The translations under genes were made by a program, and so were the position numbers. The notes below the pieces were generated by a model, which worked only from the letters and a program-made list of their open reading frames with translations, made no database searches and was not told where the DNA came from. DNA of 64,000 nt from Atkinsonella hypoxylon (lineage: Eukaryota; Ascomycota; Sordariomycetes; Hypocreales; Clavicipitaceae): assembly GCA_000729835.1 (NCBI GenBank), contig JFHB01000009.1:124001-188000 (forward strand), read 5' to 3'. Shown here piece by piece: positions 48,777-58,541 of the stretch (the stretch's first letter is position 1; the number at the start of each line of letters is the position of its first letter).

Positions 48777-49232
48777 ACCGTAGATTTTCAAATTTCCAAC
48801 TGGAATCTAGCTAAATCCGCATTAGTCACTTCTAGTGCGATCCCCACGCAAAAGTACCTATAAGCTGTTCGACAAGACAGTATAGCCCTTTTCGGCTTAA
48901 AACTGTTGTAGAGCCTTAAGGGCTTTTTTATATAATAATTTTGCAGCTATAGAGAGGCTGATCTATAATAAACAATTAAACCCAAAGAAATAAGGCTTCT
49001 AGCAATAACGCAAAAAAAAAAAAAAAACCCATGGCAAAAAGTAGTAGTTAAAAGGTCGTGTTGTGTGTATATAAGGTGCTTGTGCTAGTGCATTACTCAT
49101 GACAGCGGGCTGCAGCAGGCTGTGAGCGTTGCAAAAAGCACTGTATAGCTTTACTTTGTGTGGGAATTAAACCAACAGTAACTAATCCGGATTTAGCTAG
49201 CTAGATCCAGTTGGAAATTTGAAATCCACGGT
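48777..49232. mobile_element. MITE-like element with about 55-bp terminal inverted repeats
   Basis: The left end (48777-48832) reads ACCGTAGATTTTCAAATTTC, then CAACTGGAATCTAGCTAAATCCG. The right end (about 49176-49232), read on the other strand, gives ACCGTGGATTTCAAATTTCC, then AACTGGATCTAGCTAGCTAAATCCG. The arms match with a few substitutions and small indels. The interior (about 345 bp) is AT-rich with an A-tract at about 49012-49026 and has no coding capacity. This is the layout of a non-autonomous DNA transposon. No clean TA or longer target duplication was found, and no transposase source is in the window. Confidence 0.75.
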
Positions 49233-50159
49233 CTGATATTAATGCCCCCTGGACTCCCTCTCCGCCAGACAGTCATCCACCAGACAGTCATCGTCACGAA
49301 CAAGCACTTGCTCCACGGTCATTTGGAGGACGCTTCATTGGTCAGACAGTGCCTCACAGCCTAGACTTTCATTCCGCTAATGAAGCTCGGATGGAACCGG
49401 ATCTTTTCTTCTAACCGCAGTGCAGAAATGCCTCGGTATAGCAAAGTACAAGACATTGGTTGTACACATCTCCCACCATCTGAGGCCTCTACAGCAGATG
49501 AATCTGCTTTTATAGATCAGGAAGCTGTGGCCGATCGCGCGTCGGTGACCAAGACGTGAACCCAGCCACAATGCTAGCTACACACCATCGTGACAGAATA
49601 TTACAGAATTGAAGCTTGAAAGCTCGCTCCAACGTTGCTGTACATGCGTCTGCAGGATCCCTGAGTCGGGCCGCCTCGTAGACATAGTAGTAGTATCTAA
49701 GAAACTTTGGGAAGTCGTGTAATTTGCCCCGTGCGCAAACCTCGCTGGCCAAAACCTTCACCATTTCGAACTGCCGGCGCGCTAAGATTCCGTGCATCGT
49801 GCACTCGCAGGACCAAGCTCCGAGATAGGCCCGAAAGCTAGAGTACATGGCTCTCCGACTCGAATGAGGGATCCCGGCCCAGATCAAGTGCTTGTTGATA
49901 GAATTTGGAATCTGGAAGAACTCGTCAAGCATCGAAGGGAGCTTTCCCTGAACCAGAGCAGGTCCATGATGATAATGCCAGGGGTGAACCAATGCCGTCG
50001 GCCAGCGTATAGCATTGACGTTTGTGATTACTGATAGAATAACAGTGGTCCTTTCTTCTAGATTCCGAACTCAATTGTCCAACCTGGGTCACGGCCATCC
50101 TTGGCTTGTCTATGTCGGACCTTGTACAAAAGTATCGACACGGCCTCAAACTGGCGCCT
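49233..50159. other. Gene-poor stretch before the regulator remnant
   Basis: The longest frame is a 160-codon minus-strand one (49510-49992) without family features. No gene is called. Confidence 0.4.
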
Positions 50160-50345
50160 GCAAAAGGCCTCCTTGCTCAACAATCTCGGCCTTTGTCCTC
50201 GTGCAAGCTGTTGTCATTTCCTCATGCCAGCCAGGCCTCATACTAGTCCGTGGTATGTATACATGATTACAGGATTTGTCATACGGACGGCCCAGGCATT
50301 ACGTCTGCACCGCGATGAACTCCCTAAGATTAGTCCAGCTGCAAA
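50160..50345 (+). pseudogene. Possible remnant of a fungal-specific transcription-factor gene
   Basis: One frame (start 50101) contains WYVYMITGFVIRTAQALRLHRDE at about 50248-50316. This closely follows the pattern of the fungal-trans regulatory domain of Zn2Cys6 factors, in which a membrane-like helix precedes (I/V)R-x-AQ-x-(L/M)-GLHR. The frame is open for only 94 codons, and no zinc cluster or the rest of the domain was found in the neighbouring frames. It therefore looks like a degraded fragment. It lies about 1.5 kb upstream of a broken MFS gene on the same strand, an arrangement common for regulated transporters. Confidence 0.4.
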
Positions 50346-51759
50346 TTGTGGTGGCTCTTGTGATGACGGATTTACAATCCTTTGAAGATCAATGTACGGA
50401 CTTGACAATTACTGATGGAGGCTTTAATATCTCTAGTAAATGCAAAGAATGAAGACATTTATACCGACAGCAGAGTAATGCCCAATGAGAGATGGGACAT
50501 GACTGTTGTACGTACATGGTATAGTCTAGTCCATGATGAGCGGCAAATGTACAGCATGCTGTATCACACGAGGCGAGCCGCTGAGTCCAGACAAGCACGG
50601 CCAGCTGCTGGAAATCTCTACAGCTCGATCGATAGGACTGATTCCAAGGCAACTGATGGGGCAGCAAATGTTCAGAACTGGATGTTTGTACCCGTTCTCT
50701 TCTATTCGGAATGGCCAGCTCGTGATGAAGACACAGTGACGTACAGCTTGCCGTGGACTCCCAACAGCTTGGTTTCGGACGGAATGCGGGCTTTTGGTAG
50801 ACTGAGCACGACGGCAGTACGACACTTGAGCGAATACGAGTGTCTTCAGAGACGATGAAGATCAGTTCTAATACTTGCCGTGGTGGAAACCAAATGGCAA
50901 AGCATACTTCCCTTTCGGTGTTCTGGCAAGGGATCGCCTGTCCGGCCCGCCCGCATATATTGGACATGCGCATTGGCGCCATTGCCAACGGGGTCATAAT
51001 CATGTCTGTCGGCATTCTCTCGACCAGCAAACAGGAGCCGGAATCAGGCCATGGCGTCATGACCACAACCTCTAGATGTGTACAGCGCAAGCGATAAATG
51101 ATACAGCCAACTCGTGATAGATTGCCGACCACATACCATCAACCACGCAGGTGTGTTTTATCAAAGCTATTGATTACGGTAGGAAATTTGCCCGGTACGA
51201 GTTAGATGCTCAGCAGAGCTTGAGTGGTGACGTTACGTTGCTAGCCCATCACTGGAATGGTTATCGAGTAGCATATGATTGTCGACCATCAGACCCCGGA
51301 AGCAGCACGGAGAGCCTCTTCATACCACAAAGCCATCTATCTCAACAAGAGAGGCCTTTTACTGACGGGCTTTGTCGAAAGTAATCCCTTGTACGTCTTG
51401 ATCCGACTTGGGACCACAGAACCAAAGGCCCAGTGTCTTGTCGTTGATGGACGAGACAAGCATGAGCCCATGTGAGTATTGGCAATGCGACTCTGACCGC
51501 ACACTAGACAGCGACTTTTCATACATGTGATCAGTTCAAGAGGTTTTGCAGTTATCAAGATTAGCCAGTGGTTGTTATAAGTGCAAAGGAAGGGTTTGAA
51601 CAAGGCGAACAAGTCCACATTGGGACCGGCGGATCGTGGAAGCCATGCGTAGTTATTTCTAAGTGCCTCGTTTATCATCGACGGATTAGCACTTGGTATG
51701 CTCTATGTCATTGGTTTTATTACATCAAGCTTCCTCTTAGTGTTAACATGATGTTTCTT
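50346..51759. other. Probable decayed coding sequence of unknown origin
   Basis: Several + strand frames of 66-147 codons follow one another with shifts (50415-50858, 50840-51097, 51151-51384, 51275-51475). Some look protein-like, for example YHKAIYLNKRGLLLTGFVES and NPLYVLIRLGTTEPKAQCLV. I cannot join them into one gene or name a family. Confidence 0.3.
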
Positions 51760-51763
51760 CCAG

Positions 51764-52841
51764 GCTTTCCCGGAGCGTATGGAGTTTTCCAGTTGTACTA
51801 CAGCAGAACCATGCCTTTCGAGGGAGCACCAGGGCTTCCTGCAGTAGAAACATGCGCCATGGTACGTCTTCATACGGTTTGAGCTAAAGTCAATTAAATT
51901 GCAAGACGACTCATGCTGTCGTGTCAGGGTATCACGTACTTGGGAATGCTTATCACGATGGGTGTTCAACGGCCATGTCCTCGCCTCACGCTCTGGGCTC
52001 CGCTGGCCGGGATTTTCATCATGTGTCTCTCGCTTGTCGCAGCGTCTTTTGCCACCACAGTTCCTCATTTGATCGCCACGCAGGGCATTCTCTTTGCGAT
52101 CGGAAGCTCTGTCTCGTACTGTCCTTGTATCGCGGACCTGAACGAATGGTTCGACAAGCGCAAGGGAATGGCGTATGGGATCATGTGGTTTGGCACAGGC
52201 GTGTCTGGATCAATTCCTCCGTTCCTCCTCTCGAGCACATGCTCGATGATGTTGGACTCCGAACCACGTTGAGGATTTGCGCGGCTGCCATCGTCATCAT
52301 CATCCTGCCGCTGGTGTGCTATGTCAAGCCTCGCTTGCCACCCCAGCTGTCAAGCAGCCGTCGCAATCTGTTCGATTGGAGATAGACGCGTAGCCGAAGG
52401 TTTATGCTGCATCAGCTGGCCAATATTGTGCAGGCACTCGGTTTCTTTTTGCCCAGCATATGCCTGCCTACGTATGCCGCCACGGTTCTGGGTGCAGGAG
52501 GCTTCCCTGCCGCGGCTACGATTCTCCTTCTCAACATGGCATCCACTGGTGGATGCCCAACAATGGGGTGGCTTTCGGACAGATGTGGCTTTCGGACAGA
52601 TGTCACGTCACTATTCCGTACCTATCTCTTCTTGGCCACAGTCGGTGCGGCCATGTCGACATTTCTGCTCTGGGGGTTCACGACCAACTTGCCCGTGTTG
52701 CCTGCATTGAGTGCAATCGTGCTCCCTGGAGGTTCATCGGATGGATGCGCTGATTGGCCTCGAACGCAATGGCAGGCAGCACATTTGACAATGGTCATGG
52801 GAATGGACAGGGAGAAAAAGGTGAGAGGCATATATTGTTGA
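51764..52841 (+). pseudogene. Broken monocarboxylate-transporter-like MFS gene
   Basis: The remains clearly resemble fungal MCT-type MFS proteins: GAYGVFQLYYSRTMPFEGAPGLP, then GITYLGMLITMGVQ, CLSLVAASFATTVPHLIATQ, SYCPCIADLNEWFDKRKGMAYGIMWFGTG and, in another frame, LRTTLRICAAAIVIIILPLV, LANIVQALGFFLPSICLPTYA and ATVGAAMSTFLLWGF. At least three lesions are visible. There is a frameshift near 52229-52232 (two extra bases in a CTCCTCTCGAG context), an in-frame TAG at 52383-52385, and a 17-bp tandem duplication at 52568-52601 that shifts the frame. The last spans of the transporter are missing after about 52740. The gene no longer encodes a working transporter. Confidence 0.82.
52568..52601. 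repeat. 17-bp tandem duplication inside the MFS pseudogene
   Basis: The unit TGGCTTTCGGACAGATG is present twice back to back. Seventeen is not a multiple of three, so the duplication breaks the frame between the LSDR loop and the next span. Confidence 0.92.
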
Positions 52842-52877
52842 TGTGTGCAATGTGTGCAATGTGTGCAATGTGTGCAA
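52842..52877. repeat. Tandem repeat, 9-bp unit x4
   Basis: The unit TGTGTGCAA is repeated four times perfectly, just past the broken MFS gene. Confidence 0.95.
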
Positions 52878-55763
52878 CTGATGACAATTGAATTGCTCCC
52901 TCCCTTGGTAGTTATGTCGGGGAGGTTTCTGATCTTACATAATAATGTACAGGGCTGGCACAGAATATTTGTGGGAATCGTAGAAGTCAATAGCCAAGAA
53001 CAAGAAATCTTTCATTATCCCTCCAAGCTCCAAGCTCTAAGCTCCAAGCTCCAAGCTCTAACTAAGTTCTAAGCGTTCTAAGCCAAAATAGGTCCTTGCA
53101 AGAGGTCAACTGGTGCAAGAGCAGCTAAGCTAGAGCTCTGCGTCACAATAGGCCCCACCTGAGGTCAGCTTTTCATGAGGGGCGCCACGTCTTACGCATA
53201 GCGCAAATATCTTTCTCGGTTGGAGTTCTGGAGTTGCTTGAATTACTGCAGTTGCAAGCGGTGCAATGACAGAGTTAAGGATACGTCGGCCTTCATCCGA
53301 TTCTATGATTACCCTTACTGCCACAAAGTTGGCGTTCACAATTTGCAATGTGTCGGCGTGCCATTGATACCTCTCGAACAACCCCCTCTGCACCTTGGTC
53401 CAAACGAGACTGATTGTGATCGTGACTGACTGCCACTCTACCAATTGGCGAATAGCAAATATCGAGTTGGGGCGATTGCCATTGATTTCAGTGAACGGTG
53501 GAATAGGAACGTAATCCCACCTAATAAGCCGTTTTTCTAGTTGGACATTTGCTGCTTCCTTAATCCGTGTAAAAGCTCTAATTTCGTTGAGCCACGGATT
53601 GCATCAGTCTAAAGCAACGGACCGGACATGAGATAGGTCCTATAACTTACTCGTCACGATAGAGAGAGACATTGCCTTCCGGGGATGTGGATGCAACATG
53701 GTGCTGGTCGCTGGATAGCTGCTTGGAAGGCAGGGCCACCACTAGAGCGACACAGGCGTACGCGAGCACGTGGATGAGTCTCATCTCGGGGAGAAACGGC
53801 TGTAGAGAGAAAGAGCAAGTAATAGCAATATCAGGAATGTGGGCAAGGTGTTTTATTTATGCGATGTAAGAGAAAGAGCAAGTTTTAGCAAAATCAGGAA
53901 TGCGGGCAAGATGTTTTATATATAAATTGTAAGGAAAAAAAAAAAAAAAAAAAAGGTCCTTAATAGTGATCAATTGTGGTCAGGTCGGGTTACAAGGGGG
54001 GATATAGTCGGCTTGTCTTATTACTCTGCGGAAGTCTCCCTTGAGTATGCCATCTAGAGACATGCTCTCAAGAAGAGGTCGATTTTATCCGACGCTCGCA
54101 GATTCTGTCTTGTAAGTGACTACTAGCTATTGGATTAAGTTCATGCCTATACGACCTTAAGCATGGGATTAAGTGGGAATGTGGATCTACAAAATGCGGT
54201 AGTTCCTTTACCCTTCTTAGCTCACGATGTGGTTTTTTATCCAAATTAGGCTGCGAATGCATCATGAGAGTTGAAAATTTTCGTTGATGTTGATATTGAG
54301 GCATTAAAAATTTCGGTAGATGTTGTGAAGACATTCATGTTGTGCCGGTTGCGAAAAGAGCATGCATATACCTACTTGGGGAGAAAAATCCATCTAAGAC
54401 ACATGTTGTTGGTTTTGTTCTTCCCCTTGTCTCTTTGATTTACGTTAACGCGAAGTAGGAGCTAAAACCAAAAACGGAAGATGTACGGAGTGCTCTTTGC
54501 TACTCTGCCATTAAGAACACAGACGAAACCTAAATACGCTAAACAGTCTAAAAGTGTAGTATTTGCATTGTGAAGGATGGCTGCAATCTAACCTGTGAGT
54601 TTAGGAGACTATCCCATAAGTTGTGGCTAAGGAGCAACTACCAGCCGGTATCGCTGTTATAGGAACACTAGGATGTTTTAGTACGGAGCAGGAGTAGTAC
54701 CTCTATACACAATGTTGTATAAAGAGGTCCTTTTTTAATTTCAGGTGCCTTAGAGTAAATGCGTACCTACACTAGAGGTGCATACTGCGTAGAAGTAATA
54801 TATATATATATATATATATATACCTTTAGCTGTGAAGATACTTCTTATAATTCTCTATACACTAAATGTGCATACTACTAAGTAGAAGAAGTGTATAACA
54901 GCAAAATTTGTAGGTGCAGGTACCTCCTCTAACTAGGAATACTACATAATTATATTATAGAGCCGGTAACGGAGGTTGTAGCTACAATCGAGCAACATCT
55001 GTGGTGCCGGATACACGTTTGGAGGGTGCCGGATAAAGGCACCTACGACGTTACTTGTACATAATGCGTATGCAATATTCCTAATTCTATTGTAGGAGCT
55101 AAGCTGTAATGTTTCACGTCGTGCTTTTGGAATGTTGCACCAAGTAAAGTAATGAGGAAATTGAAGTGTAAATTGCGAGTCAGTATGCATGAGATTTGAG
55201 AAGTACGGTTGAATAGAACATAAGGTACATATTCCGTTTTAGGTTAAGCTTATCCAATACTGTGCGTTTATCTGATTTATCTCTTCAAGGATGGACAAAA
55301 TGGCCCACAACTAAGGTTAACTGGTGTAAAGGTGCCATGGGTACCCACGAACGGCATCTCCGTTTAGAACATATGGGTCATTCTGAGTAGGTAGGTAACT
55401 AACTACTTAACAGAGAAGAGGCCCACGGGTACCCGTTTGGATCGTTTTACAACAGGTTATATGTACGGTTCCTATTACGGATACCCAAAAGTACGCGTGG
55501 ATTTCTCGTGGGTACCTATCGGTACCGTATTCTACACAGTTGTTTCTTCTATTGTCCCCTATTCTATACCTTAGGCCACGCCGCGCGGGCTTATTATGCC
55601 AGGAGGCCTAAAGAGCCCAGCCTGCTTCTACGCTTTACGTAGCACGAGAGCTTAATCGCGAGGCCTTCAGTTGCAAGCGAGAGGTTGAGCAGAGCCGATA
55701 TAGCTAGGAGACGTGCCGTGTGCCTGGTTGTAGCGCGGATCGTTGTTAGTTCTTGCCTACTGT
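52878..55763. other. AT-rich, gene-free stretch with small repeats
   Basis: No gene is seen. It holds a CTCCAAG/CTCTAAG repeat (about 53021-53061), a 63-bp tandem duplication (53802-53930), A-tracts, a TA run (about 54798-54822) and several short motifs such as GGAGTAGTACCTC (near 54690) shared with the inverted-repeat element at 56159. Confidence 0.55.
53802..53930. repeat. Imperfect tandem duplication, about 63-bp unit x2
   Basis: Both units share AGAGAAAGAGCAAGT, AGCAA-ATCAGGAATG, GGGCAAG and TGTTTTAT in the same order and spacing, with scattered substitutions. Confidence 0.85.
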
Positions 55764-55922
55764 CGCGCGCTAACCCAGTTCCTAGTGACAGCTTGTAAGA
55801 GTAAAAACTCTTTATACGACAGTACAGACATAGCGATAGAGCTCTACGGAAGAGTTACGAACTGCCATACTATTATTCATAACAGACTAGTCAGTATCAC
55901 CAGGAACTGGTTGGCGCGCGTG
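55764..55922. mobile_element. MITE-like inverted-repeat element, copy B
   Basis: The left end reads CGCGCGCTAACCCAGTTCCT followed by AGTGACA. The right end, on the other strand, reads CGCGCGCCAACCAGTTCCTG followed by GTGATA, giving terminal inverted repeats of about 26 bp around about 105 bp. It resembles copy A at 41014-41140 in its ends and in part of its interior. No coding capacity is seen. Confidence 0.65.
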
Positions 55923-56158
55923 GGTGCTCGCTAAAACACTTCTTTTGATTGGGCCACAGTCCTTGTCAGTACGGGGATGGATTTGATTGGACCAAGCCCT
56001 GTCGCCTTTGTACCTGGAGCCTTATCGTCCCCAAGGGGATATACTAAGTATAGTTATATAAAATCCTAAAATGCATTTCCGGACCCATAATTGTGATGCA
56101 GCTACATCCCAGATCCCATGCCTCTACGCGTAATTTGTGTGGAGATTAACTATACGAG
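55923..56158. other. AT-rich spacer
   Basis: No feature is seen apart from low sequence complexity. Confidence 0.4.
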
Positions 56159-56546
56159 TGCGTAAACATGCAGCAACTAGGCCCAAAACGGGAGTAGTAC
56201 CTCCACATATCAATTTATATACAAAGGCATCTCGTGCAATTCCTATGTCCTTAAGTCTACAAAATACACTATACTTCTTGCGATATTAAAGTCTTTAAGA
56301 TATTAATAGTCTTAAATAACTAAGAGAGTATCTTTAAATTGCAGGTATTCCCCTACAATTAATAATACTAGCTAAATATAGCATGTTATAATTGTTTGCG
56401 AAGCTGCATTATGAGAGTGGAAGGATTAGGCTGCGATCGCGAGCCTTACAGCTAAACAAGATGTAGGAATTGCAGAAGGTACATTTATGTATAAATTTAT
56501 ATGCGCAGATACTATTTCCATTTTAGGCCTAGTTGCTGCTGCGTAC
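56159..56546. mobile_element. Inverted-repeat element with about 90-bp arms
   Basis: The left arm (56159-56248) and the right arm (about 56460-56546, read on the other strand) share GCAGCAACTAGGCC, AAAA-GG-A-TAGTA, CATAT-AATTTATA and GCAATTCCTA in the same order. The centre (about 210 bp) is AT-rich and non-coding. This fits a decayed foldback or MITE-type element. Confidence 0.65.
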
Positions 56547-57529
56547 CTAGGTGTTCAAAAGTACGTCGCTACGTAACTATTTACGTACTCGGATTATACA
56601 TACAATACAACCCCTGTATGGCTTTGCACTGATACAAGCCCCTTTTTATACAGCTGGCAGGTTCCCCTCTTAACAGTTGCAATTAGCTGGATAAGTGGGT
56701 CTGTGCGCTGAAAAATCTTTGCCCCGCAGGCTAAGCTGTCAGGGTATTAAGCGCTACTGAAAGATATATTCTTTTTTATGTAATTTTCCCTTAATTAAAA
56801 GTCACTCCCAGCTGCACAACATGTCTCACTCATTTCCGAGCTGACCGTTGATAAGCTCCATCCCCCCTGTTAGGTCACCGATGCAAAATTAAAGAAGGAT
56901 AGATTGTACAGCCCCTGCTTGCACCACCACCTGTTATGGAAAATCGTAGTGTAAGTGGGGTTACAAGATAGGTTGCATACTGTCGCACGATTGTGCTGCG
57001 CTTTGGCTCGATAATTAAGATAAGAATGAATTGTGTTCGAATTGACTACTGATCCTAATACAAAGGTGCACAGGAGGGTTTTTCCCATTCATTTTATAGA
57101 GGAAAATTGACTAGAACAGAGAAATTGCAACAATAGGTGGCGCGATCAATTACATCATGACTCGCGCTACCCCTCATTACCAGAGGGCTTTGAACCCCTG
57201 TTGCCTCCGAGCTTGCATACAGCGTGGGGTCATGTGGCACTACTGCCCCACATAACCCCCTTTATAATAGATAGTCTGCACACAGACACACACTTGACAA
57301 CAATCATTACATACATTATATCACATATTATTAGCAGGCTTGCTACCTACTATGGTTATACCAAATATTCCGTAACACACACCAGCCGGGCTAAATTCCT
57401 TACTTCTTCAATATCTTTAACATCGTTGAATTATTAATAATTGTTAATAATAAGCTATTTTTAGCCTATTTCTATGCCTACTAGTTGGCTCTCTTTTGAG
57501 CTCGTTGCGTTGCTATTTGGCAGAGTTAT
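56547..57529. other. AT-rich, gene-free stretch
   Basis: Open frames of 60-80 codons (56870-57088, 57201-57437) lack any protein-like pattern. Nothing supportable is seen. Confidence 0.45.
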
Positions 57530-57723
57530 TGTAAGGATCACAGGTATAAGGTTAGGTAAAACCAGTATGCAAGCTGTAATATTGACTAAAGCTTGCATTC
57601 TCTAAGTTGTGAGGCCACGCGTGCACACAGTTATAATACACAGCGTGGGCGCAGCCCCGCTGATCACGTGGTGGCCCCCCCAGGGCTGCCCCTGGTGGGG
57701 CGTTGTGGCCCTAGGACCTCACA
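57530..57723. mobile_element. LTR-like repeat, copy 1
   Basis: It begins TGTAAGGATCACAGG and ends GGACCTCACA, so its ends are TG...CA with inverted 7-mers (TGTAAGG / TGTGAGG). It aligns over its whole 194 bp with copy 2 at 58349-58541. No matching target duplication is seen here: the flanks are GTTAT on the left and GAGTA on the right. Confidence 0.7.
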
Positions 57724-57774
57724 GAGTACGCAAACACGCAGCAACGGATTTTTGAATACGGTGTTTGCGTACTC
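57724..57774. repeat. Perfect 14-bp inverted repeat (hairpin)
   Basis: The arms GAGTACGCAAACAC (57724-57737) and GTGTTTGCGTACTC (57761-57774) are exact reverse complements around a 23-base loop. It abuts the end of LTR-like copy 1. Confidence 0.9.
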
Positions 57775-58348
57775 GACCTCACAAGCTGCCTACCCATACT
57801 ACTATCCTACCCTTGTCTGCCACACCTAGTTGTTTCCCACACGTAGTTGTTGTAACTAGGTTCCTTATTATATTGAAGCTGCTGTTGAAGTAGTTGTGCT
57901 GGTAACAGCTGTTGGAGCTGATGTTGCTTGGAGCTTGTTAGGCGTAGGCGATGTTGGTATCGCAGGTGTTAGGCGGCAGCAGCAGCCTCGCAACGCCTAT
58001 ATTGCAATAACTAATAACAATATCACTATAATTCTGGGCTCTTAATTGCTGTAGCTGCCGCTAAGGCTACAGTTACAATCCACTAGAGGGCCGCCGCCGC
58101 TAAAATTAAGCATTAGGCGCGTTGCAACGTTAGTAGAGATAGAGGCACAGCCAAGAAGAGAGCGTAGAGGACGAGGCCAGTTACAAAGAGATTTGTAAGG
58201 TATGTAACTACCTAGGTACTATAACAACCCAATTATCAACAAGACAAGCTGCGTTAAGCCTGCCTACCTCGCCTACTAAGACCCTTAATAACATTGTGGT
58301 TGCAGCACCTTGATAGCTTAGATAATGATTGAAAATTACAATGCAATA
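57775..58348. other. Spacer between the two LTR-like repeats
   Basis: About 570 bp without coding capacity. No primer-binding site or polypurine tract is evident, so the two repeats do not look like the ends of one element. Confidence 0.5.
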
Positions 58349-58541
58349 TGTAAGGACCACAGGTCAAGGCCAGGTAAAACCAGTATGCAAGCTGTAATAT
58401 TGACTAAAGCATGCCTTCTCTAAGTTGTGTGGCCAGTGTGCGCACACATTTATAGCAGGCGGCGTGGGCGAAGCCCCGACGATCACGTGGGTGACTCCTA
58501 GGGCTGTCGAGAGTGGAGCGTTGTGACCCAGGGACCTCACA
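58349..58541. mobile_element. Solo-LTR-like repeat, copy 2, with 5-bp target duplication
   Basis: This 193-bp repeat starts TGTAAGGACCACAGG and ends GGGACCTCACA. It is flanked on both sides by CAATA (58344-58348 and 58542-58546). TG...CA ends plus a 5-bp direct duplication are the mark of an LTR inserted by retroviral-type integration, here without an interior. It aligns along its length with copy 1, with many scattered differences. Confidence 0.85.

Noticed and set aside
49510..49992. 160-codon minus-strand frame
   Set aside because: Composition is unremarkable, no family pattern, and the surrounding DNA is full of broken frames, so a chance open frame is likely.
50389..51132. 247-codon minus-strand frame
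   Set aside because: Cysteine- and serine-rich with no domain; it is antisense to several + strand fragments and looks like a shadow.
57530..58541. One complete miniature LTR element (TRIM) spanning both repeats
   Set aside because: No primer-binding site or polypurine tract, and the only target duplication flanks copy 2 alone, so two separate insertions fit better.
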